From positions 1 through 64,000 of the forward strand of contig MU130567.1 of assembly GCA_015039465.1 (NCBI GenBank): DNA of 64,000 nt, given 5' to 3'. Position 1 is the first letter of the stretch. Each line of letters starts with the position of its first letter. Both the position numbers and the translations under genes were made by a program. Positions 1 to 11,520 of the stretch are shown piece after piece. The notes below the pieces were generated by a model. The model did no database searches. It saw only the letters and a list, made by a program, of their open reading frames with translations, and was not told the DNA's origin. Origin of the DNA: Phlegmacium glaucopus. Lineage: Eukaryota; Basidiomycota; Agaricomycetes; Agaricales; Cortinariaceae.

Positions 1-149
1 GTTTGGGATATCGTCGGAAGAGTCGGAATGATACGGAGAAGTCTCGGAGTCGGACGTAGGAGGAGTAGAGTCGGAGACAAGGGAAAGTACTGGAACGGAG
101 TACGGACTACCGGAAACAACTCCGTCGGAGTCGGACCGGAGTAACATGT

Positions 150-2664
150 GACGGAATGTAACAAAGACAACGATTGTAAAACTTCGTGACTGTCTTCATG
201 CACCTGATGCGTGTGTCAACCTTCTCTCAGTTGGGCGAATGTCAGCAGCTGGCAGCAAAGTGGGTTGCATGTTTGAAGATGGGAAATTCATCATAACCAG
301 AAAGATGAAAGATGGCTCGAGAGAAGACATATACGAAGGCGTTCAACAAAACAATCTTTTCTTCGTGAACATCAAATTCCTTCCTCCACCGGGAACTCAG
401 TCCATCGAAACAGTTTCTTCAGCAAAGTTGTCGAATCTATGGACTTGTGGCATCATCACATGGGACACATTGGTGAAGACGCAACCAAAAACCTTTTACA
501 TTCTGTTAAAGGCGTCACATTCCCGCCAGGCAATAAGCTATCAAAATGTGAGCCGTGCATCATTGGCAAACATTCCCGCACTCCAAATCCTACTTCTCCC
601 ACTCCTAAGTCGACAAATTTACTCGAGCTCATTTTCTGTGATCTCTGCGGTCCCTTCCCAGTGACTACTCCTCATGGAAAGCTATACTTCATTGGCTTTC
701 TTGATGATTGCTCCGATGCTTTGAAAATCCACTGCTTATCACGAAAAGATCAAGCGTATGATGCGTGGTGTATTACAAAAGCCAGTTGGGAACAAAAAAC
801 TGGAATGAAAGTCATGAGGTTGAGAGTCGATGGTGGTGGTGAACTGGGTAGTGGAGAATTTATTGCAGCTTTGGAAAAGGATGGTGTTGAGCAGGACGTT
901 GTCCCTCGTTACGAACACTGGAAGAATGGAAAGATGGAGCGAGTCTTTTGAACCATACAAGGAAGAATGCTCGCTATGCTGACTGCTGCTCAGTTGCCTC
1001 TCACGTATTGGGGCGAAGCAGCTCTCACAGCATGTTATCTCTATAATCTCACCATCACATCGACTCTTCCAAAAAATGTCACCCCGTTTGAGGTCTTCCG
1101 GAATTATAAACCAGATGTCTCACACCTGCGTGTCTGGGGAGTACGATGCTTTGCACATGTTCCTCTCGAATTGCAAACCAAACTTGGTGTGAAGTCGGTA
1201 GAGTGTTTGTTTATGGGGTATCCTCCATCAGGCAGAGGATATCGCGTGTGTTCCCTCGCAACTCATCAATTTTTTGATTCTGGATCTGTCATTTTTGATG
1301 AGAATATCCCATACCATGCGATACACAAAATCTCCACCACCCCTGTCGACTACTCCTCTCTACCATTTCCGCCTTTGGTTCTTGAACCCTCATCATCTAC
1401 ACCCTCCTCTTCATCAACCGTCATCAATGAACCCTCAGTCCCTGATACTCCACCCAATGCCACTACCGATGTTGCTGATAAATCATCAACAACTTCCACC
1501 ATCAACCTTCGTATCAATCGCCCAATGACTGCCGGTGGTCGATCCTATGCTGATGCCATTCGATCTGCCAAGGAACATCTTGAAAAAATCAGATTCAACA
1601 AGCAAAAGCGAGACGAAAGGAGGGCTGTTGCGGAATGCATAGTCAGCAAAAGGGTGTCATTAATGGCAGAAAAGGAAGATGTCTTATCGTTGGATGAACA
1701 CGCTGACGATGCAATGCATGGTTTTGCATGTCTTTGCTGCGGTACAACCCTACAAGACCTTCCCGACTCTCTGGGAGACCTAGATGACTTCACATCTTTA
1801 GTGGCATCTCTCGACGTCCAAGATTATCTTCAGCAAGACATAGATGCAAATTTCGAGTTGGCCCTTCTGTCCTTGCGAAGTGACATCGCTCGTGATCCTC
1901 GCTGTTACGAACACTTCTTTTTCTTTTCCTAATCTCCACCGACCACATGCTCGTTTCACCTACATGCACTTTACACATTTCCTTCATCTCCGCTACCACA
2001 TGTTCTCCTCTTTCTTTTCATCATATGCTCGTTTCACCTATCTATACTCACACAACATGTTTCACATGCGGACGCCTTACCCTATGCACAACTCTCTCTA
2101 TTAGTATAAATACCGTATTTACTCTCTTGTATTACTTTAGCTAATTCTTGAGACTCTAACCTCGGTTACTTTGCTCTAGACATTCTCAAACTCCTAAGAC
2201 GCTGCCTCGAGACTCATCTCTTGGTAATCTTCTGAGCTCATCGAACGAACGAACGAACTCTTATACGACTGTTTACGGCCAGAAGCCTCTGAGCTGTTCG
2301 AAGTTGTAACACTCGCAATCCCGGCTACGACATGACTATACCTCCTGCAACTCATCGCGAAGCCATGATGCGTTCAGATGCTGAAGAGTGGCGGAAAGTG
2401 GAGAAGAAGGAGCTAGAGATGTTGAAAACTATGGGGGTGTATGCGGAGGAATTGCTTCCGGAAGGAAGAAGAGCAATTGGGAATCGATGGGTATTCGAAT
2501 TCAAACTCGACACGAATGGTGGCTCCCCTATTCATAAGGCATGGTTAGTTGCGCAAGGTTTTTCTCAAATACCTTTTGTCGACTATGATGCAACCTTTGC
2601 TCCCGTCGCAAAATCCGCCAGTATTCGTTTCATCGCTGTTCACGCTGTCGCGCACCAATACTGA
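150..2664 (+). pseudogene. copia-type retrotransposon pol relic (GAG-pre-integrase, integrase, start of RT)
   Basis: This is the pol polyprotein of a Ty1/copia LTR retrotransposon, missing both ends. Reading starts near 180 with a protease/GAG-pre-integrase linker (LHAPDACVNLLSVGR), then the H-H-C-C zinc finger (HHHMGH ... CEPCIIGKH, about 450-585). The integrase core follows, with CDLCGP and LRVDGGGE supplying two acidic residues. After the integrase come the CFAHVP-type region and the start of reverse transcriptase (AIGNRWVFEFK, DYDATFAPVAK). It is dead: the frame shifts near 415-440, TGA replaces a residue at 949-951 just before TIQGRMLAML, a foreign LTR splits it at 1902/2317, and RT stops where the palindrome begins at 2646. 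Downstream RT and RNase H are absent. Removing the LTR plus one target copy restores the frame exactly. Bases 1-150 are rich in imperfect GTCGGAG repeats and I could not assign them. Confidence 0.88.
1903..2311. mobile_element. solo LTR nested in the copia pol relic
   Basis: This 409-bp block begins TGTTAC and ends GTAACA, a perfect 6-bp terminal inverted repeat of TG...CA type. It is flanked by the 5-bp direct repeat CTCGC (1898-1902 and 2312-2316). Removing it with one CTCGC joins the two halves of the interrupted pol in frame (DPR joins NPGYDMTIPP). A TATA-like tataaata lies near 2105. A TATA box, TG...CA ends and a 5-bp duplication are standard LTR features, so this is a solo LTR left by recombination between the LTRs of a second element. 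Which strand it transcribed was not settled. It carries no coding sequence. Confidence 0.9.
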
Positions 2665-5526
2665 TTGGTAGCGTGAGAAGAAAGCTTAAAAGTCGCCATC
2701 ATGAAAATAAGCGGACTTTGAATTTGCTTACCTATTTTGGAAGCGGCCCTGAATCGCGTTCCTGGTCAACAAAACCATTCGTTCAACGATAACATCCTCA
2801 TCGCTCATCATATCCTCAATGTCTTCCACTATGTTGTCCATCATTTACACCATTGACATGCTCCTTAACATCTACCATCCATTCGTTCCTTGGCTAGTGA
2901 TTCAACAAAGCGATCAATCTACTATTCGCATCGGTCATCGGCTCGCATTTGATCGCATCTATGGCCCATCATTTCAAGAACGGCCCGTTTATGGACGCAT
3001 CAGCTACATCTCCCATTATGTCAAAGGCTTTGTCATCGTTGTTGTGGCTATGGACCCACAAGTCTTCCCCTCAGCTATCTATCTTGCCATACCTCGCTCC
3101 TGGATCGCACTCAGTCCCCTATCCTCAATCATCTACCTCTTATCTTATCATTCACTGCCAAAACCATCATTCACGCGGTACCTGAAGCCTTCCCACCCTC
3201 TTTATGACAATTTAGGAAGTCCAGGAGGATCACGACTAAGCAGGAATTGCAGATGAATCAGCAGCAGAGGATTATTCTCGCAGTGTGTCAAGTGTTATCA
3301 AGGCTGCGCGACATGGGATCATGGGCAAGTAGTGTTTTCTCGGGAACAAGGCTGCGCCTTTCAAGTGGTGACTCAGGACCTTTCACATTTTTGACATGAC
3401 CACACGCCTATGGAGTAGATATATTTTTGCTATTGGACTATGTACACTGCCTGCTCTTCTTTTCTCTCGCACTTTGACACTTTACAGATTTTTTTATTGT
3501 TCCTTCTTCTTTTCCATTGTTCTTTTCTTCTCGCAGCTGTCCTCTCTTTATCTTTCTTCCTTTGACAGCACGTACTTTTTCTCTTTTTATTGTTCTACAT
3601 AGCCTCATCCGTAGGGTATAAATACTGCTCTTTTGTACCAGGATAGGTAGTTCACCTCAATTCATTCTTACCCCCCAACAATCATCATCTCAGTGGAATT
3701 CCAGTGAATTCCTCCCTCAAGTTCGCTTTTTCAGTCCCTTAACTGTCAATCTATCCCCACTGTCAATTACTATAGTCTTACTGAAGACTCTTATTCCTCC
3801 TCATCCTCTTCCTTAACCCCTCTGAGTTCGCTTTTTAAGTCACTTACTGTCAACCTATTGGCTACTGCTACAGTCTTTCTAAAGACTCGTTCACATTCAT
3901 CCTCATCCTCCTCACCTCTACTCTTGCTCCCTACCTCTGTGTGATACAAGTCAAGGTTACACCTTCCCTAAACGAACAACAGGGAGGCTTTTGACTTAAA
4001 GACTAGTCCATTGCTCTCTGGTTGGTGTTTTATAACAACACAAACAATGATTTATACAGTATTTAAGAATTAAAGATTAGTATATTTTGATTCTTCTATT
4101 GTGTTGGATATAAATCATTGTTTGTGTTGTTATATAAACACCAACCAGAGAGCAGTGGACCGGTCTTTAGGTCAAGAGCCTCCCTGTTGTTCGTTTAGGG
4201 AAGGTGTAACCTTAGACTTGTAACACACTGAGGTAGGGGGCAAGAGTAGAGGTGAGGAGGATGAGGATGAATGTGAACGAGTGTTTAGCAAGACTGTAGC
4301 AGTTGACAGTGGGTTGACAGTAAGTGACTGAAAACAGCGAACTTGGAGGGGTTAAGGAAGAGGATGAGGAAGAATAAGAGGGAGTCTTCAGCAAGACTAT
4401 AGTAATTGACAGTGGGGATAGATTGACAGTTAAAGGCAGAAAAAGCGAACTTGAGGAAGGAATTCACTGGAATTCCACTGAGATGATGATTGTTGGGGGG
4501 TAAGAATGAATTGAACTGAACTACCTATCCTGGTACAAAAGAGCAGTATTTATACCCTAAGGATGAGGCTATGTAAAACAATAAAAAAAAGAAAGAAGTA
4601 CGCGCTGTCAAAGGAAGAAAGATAAAGAGAGGACAGCTGCGAGAAGAAAAGAACAATGGAAAAGAAAAGGAACAGTAAAATAATCTGTAAAGTGTCAAAG
4701 TGCGAGAGAAAAGAAAGGAAGGCAGTGTACATAGTCCAATAGCAAAAATATATCGACTCCATAGGCGTGTGGTCATGTCAAAAATGTGAAAGGTCCTGAG
4801 TCAACACTTGAAAGGCGCAGCCTTGTTCCCGAGAAAACACTACTTGCCCATGATCCCATGTTGCGCAGCCTTGATAACACTTGACACACTGCGAGAATAA
4901 TCCTCTGCTGCTGATTCATCTGCAATTCCTGCTTAGTCGTGATCCTCCTGGACTTCCTAAATTGTCATAAAGAGGGTGGGAAGGCTTCAGGTACCGCGTG
5001 AATGATGGTTTTGGCAGTGAATGATAAGATAAGAGGTAGATGAGTGAGGATAGGGGACTGAGTGAGATCCAGGAGCGAGGTATGGCAAGATAGATGGCTG
5101 AGGGGAAGACTTGTGGGTCCATAGCCACAACAACAATGACAAAGCCTTTGACATAATGGGAGATGTAGCTGATGCGTCCATAAACGGGCCGTTCTTGAAA
5201 TGATGGGCCATAGATGCGATCAAACGCGAGCCGATGACCGATGCGAATAGTAGATTGATCGCTTTGTTGAATCGCTAGCCAAGGAACGAATGGATGGTAG
5301 ATGTTAAGGAGCATGTCAATGGTGTAAATGATGGATAGCATAGTGGAAGACATTGAGGATATGATGAGCGATGAGGATGTTATCGTTGAACGAATGGTTT
5401 TGTTGACCAGGAACGCGATTCAGGGCCGCTTCCAAAATAGGTAAGCAAATTCAAAGTCCGCTTATTTTCATGATGGCGACTTTTAAGCTTTCTTCTCACG
5501 CTACCAATCAGTATTGGTGCGCGACA
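2646..5526. repeat. 2.9-kb near-perfect palindrome (two about 1.41-kb arms, 52-nt centre)
   Basis: Bases 2646-4056 recur as the reverse complement at 4109-5526, with only scattered substitutions and small indels; the centre at 4057-4108 is unpaired. Each arm starts TGTCGCGCACC at its outer edge and holds a TATA-like motif (ggtataaatactgc near 3617). Each also holds the same 145-codon open frame (2819-3256 plus, 4916-5353 minus) that resembles no protein I know. Each arm may be an LTR-like unit running from TGTCGCG to GGTTACA near 3960, arranged head to head, or the whole may be a foldback element. There is no convincing target duplication: the left flank ends CACGC, while the right flank reads CACGG only on the opposite strand. 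The palindrome abuts the truncated copia RT on one side and the tail of the NLR pseudogene on the other. Confidence 0.85.
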
Positions 5527-5699
5527 CCGTGTATCTGGAGTTTTGTAGAACTACAAGGTTGAGGTCTAAGGAGCGTATCGTGTCTTTTACTATGTGGCTT
5601 GTTTATATAGGAGTGTTGTGTGTGATCGGTACGAAAAGGGATAATCTGTAAGTAGTAAGTGATAATCTTACAAATTGATGATACATCAGGTAATTGACC

Positions 5700-8600
5700 A
5701 TTTTTAGATAGAGATGGAACAAAGGTATGTCCTTTGAGCTTTTCCTCACTCTCTCCTGTGGCTGAATTGTAGGCCCTTGCACCAGATGCAGACATATGCA
5801 TGCCATCAGAAGAGAAGATAGCAGACTTGACCAGAGTTGAATGTCCTTTGAGCACTGCCTCACACTCTCCTGTGGCTGAATTCCAGACTCTTGTAGTGTG
5901 ATCACTAGATGCAGACACAATATACATACCATCAGGAGAGAAGACAGCAGAATTGACCCAACTTGTATGTCCTTTGAGCTCTGCCTCATACTCTCCTGTG
6001 GCCAAATTCCAGATTCATGCAGTATGATCATTAGATCCAGACACAACATGCACACCATCAGGAGAGAAGACAGCAGAGTTGACATGACCTGAATGTCCTT
6101 TGAGCACTGCCTCACACTCTCCTGTGGCCAAATTCCAGATCCATGCAGTGTAATCATTAGATGCAGACACAATATGCATACCATCAGGAGAGAAGACAAC
6201 AGAGTTAATGTGACTTGAATGTCCTTGGAGCTCTGCCTCACACTCTCCTGTGGCTGAATTCCAGATACGTGCAGTATAATCATAAGATATAGACACAATA
6301 TACATACCATCAGGAGAGAAGACAGCAGAGTTAACATAACTTGAATGTCCTTTGAGCACTGCCTCACACTCTCCTGTGGCCAAATTCCGGATCCGTGCAG
6401 TGTAATCATCAGATGCAGACACAATGTGCATACTGTCAGGAGAGAAGACTGCAGAGTTGACACAACTTGAATGTCCTTTGAGCTCTGTCTTGCACTCTCC
6501 TGTGGCTGTATTCCAGATTCTTGCAGTGTAATCATTAGATGCAGATACAACATGCATGCCATCAGGAGAGAAGACAACAGAATTGACATAATTTGAATGT
6601 CCTTTGAGCTCTTCCCCACATTCTGCTATGACTATATTCCAGATTTGTGCAGTGCCATCCCTAGATGCAGACACAACATACATACCCTCAGGAGAGAAGA
6701 ATGCAGAGTTGATATAACCTGAGTGCCCTTTGAGCTCTGCCTCACACTCTCCTGTGGCTGTATTCCAGATTTTTGCAGTGCAATCATTAGATGCAGACAC
6801 AACATGCTTACCATCAGGAGAGAAGACAGCAGAGTTAACATAACTTGAATGTCCTTTGAGCACTGCCTCACACTCTCCTGTGGCTGTATTCCAGATCCGT
6901 GCAGTGTAATCACCAGATGCAGACACAATATGCATACCATCAGGAGAGAAACTTGACACTATTTGAATGTCCTTTGAGCTCTGCCTCACACTCTCCTGTG
7001 GCTGTATTCCAGATCCGTGCAGTGTGATCATAAGATGCAGACACAATATGCATACCATCAGGAGAGAAGACAGCAGATTCAACATCATAAGATGAATGTC
7101 CTCTGAGCACTGCCTCACACTCTCCTGTAGCTGTATTCCAGATCCGTGCAGTGTGATCATCAGATGCAGACACAACATGCATACCATCAGGAGAGAAGAC
7201 AGCAGACCTGACCAGAGTTGAATGTCCTTTGAGCACTGCCTCACACTCTCCTGTGGCTGTACTCCAGATTCGTGCAGTATAATCATTAGATGCAGACACA
7301 ATATCCATACCATCAGGAGAAAAGGCAGCAGAGTAGACCCCATGTGAATGTCCTCTGAGCACTGTTTCACACTCTCCTGTGGCTGTATTCCAGATTCGTG
7401 CAGTGCAATCATAAGATGCAGACACAACATGCATGCCATCAGGAGAGAAGATAGCAGATTTAACTTCATTTGAATGCCCTTTGAGCTCTGCCTCACACTC
7501 TCCTGTTGCTGCATTCCAAATCTGTGCAGTGTGATCATCAGATGCAGACACAACATGCATACCATCAGGAGAGAAGACAGCAGAGCAAACTGATTTTGAA
7601 TGTCTCAGAACTGCTTCAGACTGGCTCCATGCTTTTCTCCTTTTCCCACACAGCTTCCATGGGTGATCCATTCCAATGCCATATGTTTTCCAGATATTAG
7701 ATTTTTCTGGAAGCCAAGCTAGGGCTGAAGGGCATCCTTCTAGACTGGTATTCTTAATAAAATCAAAATTTTCTTTTAAAAATTGTTCAGTATCAATAAC
7801 AGTTGTCACCAAGATCTTTTGTGTCTTTTTTTCTCCTGTAAGTACAATCCATATACAGCAAGAAGGTCACTTACATTTGCCCAATATTTTAGCTTCTGCA
7901 GTGAGTCCATTGCAGTCCTCATATTTCCCAAAATACTTAAACAATCCATCCATCACAAAACATGTCTTTGAAAGAACTGCTGCAATTTAGCAGATTCACT
8001 GCTGTTGTCCACATAGGTGAAATGAAAGGCCCAGTTACCACAAGCATATGCAAGGGATTCAGAAATCTCCCCACATTTCCTCTCTGCCAAGTAAGATACC
8101 TTTTCTTCCTGTGACCATTCTTTGTCCATCAAGGACAGACACTGAAGTGCCAGATGTTTATGTGCAATACAAGGGTCAAGATGGTGTTTTGAGGAAATTT
8201 GATTGCAGATGAAATCATAGAAGGAAGCATGGAATATTGAGATGTGCTCAGCAGAGTGTTGAGGTGATGGAATATATATCAAGGAATGAAGGGCAGCAAG
8301 GGCAGCCTCAACCTGTTCCATGGATATTTGTACCAAAAGACTGATGGCAGTCATAGACAGAGGATTATAGGCATATACAATAGCTTCAAGAACCATGTCT
8401 ATATCTGACCTTTCTCCAGGATTTGTAGAGTCATAGGCAGCATTCAAAATTCTTTCATAAAGAACATGTAGTGGTTGGGTGAGACCAGGTGTTGTTCCAG
8501 ATGTGAAATTAACTACTTCCAAAAGACACTGAGGCATGCTAGAGCTACCCCTCTGAGTAATATATTTGCAGACTGTTGCTGCATAAATGAACAGAGTCCC

Positions 8601-10128
8601 AGACATCCCAACAAGGCTGTCAAGTTCAGCCTGAGGAGGCCAATTATACTGATTGTACATGGTTTGGCCTCCAAGCAAGCAAGTCTTAATGTAAAGCTCA
8701 ATATCAGCTTTTACAATCTCCTTTTCAACCTCATGGAGGATGAATTTGGAGTGACCCAAAGAACCATCAAAAATCTCCTTAAACACTATCTCTGGACAAC
8801 TAGTGATGAAAAACTTGACTGGAAGCAATTTACTGTGCTTTAAGATCACAGAAAGTAATTCAGCCACAAGGGACTGGTCAGAGCACTCATCCAGAGCATC
8901 AAGAACAATCACTGGGACAACTACTTCTCCACTATCCCTGTATGCATCAGTGAGTGGTCTAACAATGAAATTCAGGAATTGTTTGGTAATCCTCCAAGAT
9001 TTGCAGTCAGGATTGGCTTCCAACACATCCAGGATGAGATGGGGCAGAGAGGGAAAATACCCACTAGCGGCCAACTGAAGACAGATGGTCGGGATGATGC
9101 AATGAACATCACTGGTATCAACCCGAAGATGAGATGAGAAGAAGGTACCACCAAGAGATTTGCTTTCATCCAGGATTCGACTGAATGAGTAAGCGATTGT
9201 TGTTTTGCCAGTTCCAGCCATCCCGTTGAGCCAGTATACCTTTGTGGTCGAGTCATCGCTTGCCCACACTTGCAGTTGATTAAGGATGGCTTTGCGAGTG
9301 TTCTCTGTACATGCGTTGCGTGGAGCGGGAGATGGTGCGTCGTATCCTGCAAACTCAGCGCGTGGTAAGAGATTCTTGCGTAGTGCGGCCTATGAACTAG
9401 GTTTTAGTAATGATTGTCCCAATCCGAAATTTATATACGCTCACTATAGTTTGGCACTTTGATTGTTCATTTCCATAAGGATTGGGTGGCTCATGCAAGC
9501 GAATCTAAAACAATGATAGAGCTGTAAGTACATAGATTGGTTTTTGCGTAGGTGAAATGGTGCTTACAGCGTTGGCTATGTTAATCGTCGATTGATGCAG
9601 GCTCACATCGTGAGCACCTTGGAAGGCAGTCATTGGACTGTGGGTGTTTGGAGTCATGTCCTAAATGAGCATGAATTAGTGACGATTGTCGTGAGCGCAA
9701 TATCAACACTGACCGTGGGGGAGGTTTCAGGTACTGAACTTGTAGCAGAACTGAGTTGCCTGTGCACAGCAGGTATCGATGCTGAAACAGGTATGGAAAT
9801 TGGAGAGAGCACTGTGGATGCTTCCGTACTCCCAAACTCGATGGCAGGTGCGTGACCGACGCCGACCACAGGGACCATTTTGAGTGATAAATCGCTTGAA
9901 AATATGAGGATATGTCAAGAAATAATCAATGAATGTACGACGAAATGATTCAGTGACTCACCTTGTTTCCACTCCATCTGTCGTTGCCATGTGGCTATCA
10001 GAGCTTGAATCCACGGTGATCGATGATGTGGGCGGGCGCGACGGATTAAAAAGAGAAGCTACCTTCCCTTTAATAGATCGAGCAAATTTGGCTATGGGAT
10101 GTCTCTTAGATGGACTTTCACTCGACAT
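5700..10128 (-). pseudogene. NACHT-WD40 NLR-like gene, 5' end intact, inactivated downstream
   Basis: This is a fungal NOD-like receptor of the NACHT-WD40 class; such proteins are intracellular STAND sensors linked to nonself recognition. Exons read as 10128-9962, 9894-9714, 9660-9568, 9504-9445 and 9389-7953, joined by GT-AG introns of 53-67 nt that keep one frame. The start is ATG 10128 (MSSESPSKRHPIAKFARSIK). The linker AFQGAHDVSLHQSTINIANA precedes the NACHT domain, with Walker A GMAGTGKTT and Walker B VIVLDALDECSD. TGA at 7953-7955 then interrupts HVL-WMDCLSILG. A second frameshift lies near 7830 by a run of seven A. About 15 WD40 repeats follow from 7620 down, with a third frameshift near 6945 (one unit is 8 nt short) and TGA for CGA at 6015-6017. 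The last repeat is degenerate. With four lesions it is probably a pseudogene, although a 645-residue NACHT-only product could still be made. Confidence 0.85.
5720..7625 (-). repeat. tandem array of about 15 WD40-coding units of 126 nt
   Basis: Units of 42 codons repeat in the pattern GHS..V.SAVFSPDGMHVVSAS.D.TARIWNTATGECEA. Most neighbours differ at only a few codons, mainly at the positions after GHS, after SAS and at the Y/H/C before TA. In this fold those positions lie on the propeller's upper face, where ligands bind. High identity with variation limited to these positions is the known pattern of fungal NLR WD40 arrays, which evolve by unit exchange and diversifying selection. One unit near 6945 has lost 8 nt and the last unit near 5790 has lost several codons. 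Confidence 0.85.
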
Positions 10129-10666
10129 GATGATGCTAGTTAAGAGTGAGCGTTTGAGCATTGTTCAATGTGGTGTGGGTTTGCTCTTCCCACGGTGGAG
10201 CAGTTCTAAGCATAGACAGTTGAACGGTTGTATTTACAAGTTATGATAACTTTGAATACTAGCCGCAATAATATACCGTACAGCAAGAACCTTGCAATAC
10301 ATGATACGGCGGTTGACGATAATGCAGACAAAAGCCAGGATTCAAATTTAAAACTCCGAGTCAACCAAAAACATCGTTGAGTTACTTGAGTAATTCATGG
10401 ATAATATAACACGACCAGTAATCTTGTCCTTCATAAACACTTCGTGGAAAAGTAACAATAATCGAGCAAACGGTCAACGGCATAAATGATACAACAACAT
10501 GCTCAGAACCCAGAGCCATCGTGTTCGCATGGTACAGTAGCGCTGATCATGCATCTCTTCATTATTGATTATTTATTAAGGAATACATACAGACTTACAA
10601 GTACCAGCATTAAATACAACTACAGATGTAGAGTATAAATTGTGCAATTGTAATAAATGAATTATC
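10129..10666. other. intergenic, no gene seen
   Basis: This lies between the start codon of the NLR pseudogene and the end of the alcohol dehydrogenase relic. Short AT-rich stretches are present, but there is no long open frame, tRNA or clear repeat. The NLR promoter should be at its low end. Confidence 0.5.
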
Positions 10667-11520
10667 TTACAAATACTTCACAACATCATCAATCTTCCTC
10701 ATCCTGTAATGGCATTTGACGGCACCATGATCGGGGAATTCCATCGACTCAATGGAATCTTCTTACCCACACAGGATATGTCGATACTATGCCCTTGTAC
10801 ACCATTAAGAAAATTGAAGCATTAAGTATAGGTTTGATGGGAAGGCTGACAGCCATCAGCCGTCCGTTTTCACGCAAGTAAACGATAGCTTGAAAATAAC
10901 CAGAACTCTAGAACAATTAGTTAGCTCACAACGGAGCAACGAAAGAAAATCAGCCATCGAAGTGGTGATAACGATTGCAGCATGTGCACCACGACCATCA
11001 GTCGCTTTCTTGATATCTGCGACGGTATCCTCAACTTGGTTGTGCCCAGAGACACACAGAACCATGCGTTTTCCTTCGCCAGCATCGATGACAATAACGC
11101 GACGGGCGATGTACTTCGTAAACGCAATAATAGAAGTTAGAATAACTATATAGAATCGAGGTCTGGACTAGACGTACGAAGATGGCGCCAGCGCCAGGAA
11201 GCACAACCCAACTGGGCTAGTTTCGCTATACTTGAGAGCACGGTAACGTCGGTAAATGGTAAAGCCCGACAAAAATGAAGTCAGAAGATTAAATTGTAAA
11301 ATAAAATAATTCTTACGGCACAGAGAATCGAGGCAGCAGCAGAAATTTCAAGATTGTCTGGGATGGCAGTGACAGAGTAGACACTGGCATAAGATAAGTA
11401 ATTGGAGGGTTACATTCAGACGAGGTACTCACTCTTCTGAGTCTTCTCGTAGCCTTTCTTGAAATGTTCAGTCAATGCACGAATCGGCGACCCACTTTGA
11501 CGCGCTGACCGATCTAAGAT
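10667..11520 (-). pseudogene. zinc-type alcohol dehydrogenase relic
   Basis: Scattered pieces of a medium-chain, zinc-dependent alcohol dehydrogenase appear in the correct order on the minus strand. These are IPDNLEISAAASILCA followed by a gtaaga donor near 11320; YRALKYSETSP; WVVLPGAGAIF with an apparent 64-nt intron; VIVIDAGEGKR; VADIKKATDGRGAHAAIV; YLRENGRLMAVSLP with NASIF; and VKCHYRMRKIDDVVKYL with a stop near 10667. The coenzyme-binding GxGGLGH segment is shortened, and the pieces lie in different frames with stops between them. The N-terminal zinc-binding half is not recognisable. A live member would oxidise alcohols with NAD. The survival of intron positions shows decay of a real gene copy, not a retrocopy. 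Confidence 0.7.

Noticed and set aside
1..150. GTCGGAG-rich start of the window as a regulatory repeat
   Set aside because: Repeats are imperfect and irregularly spaced; it may simply be low-complexity sequence at a truncated copia end.
2819..3256. 145-codon open frame, present in both palindrome arms
   Set aside because: No recognisable motif, and the nucleotide sequence is conserved because the arms are copies; treated as non-coding.
5603..6619. Long minus-strand open frame rich in LLSSLLM and QPQESVRQ repeats; also 6632-6940 and the first part of 6015-7565
   Set aside because: These are the WD40 repeats read in the wrong frame; the 126-nt unit is a multiple of three, so all frames stay open.
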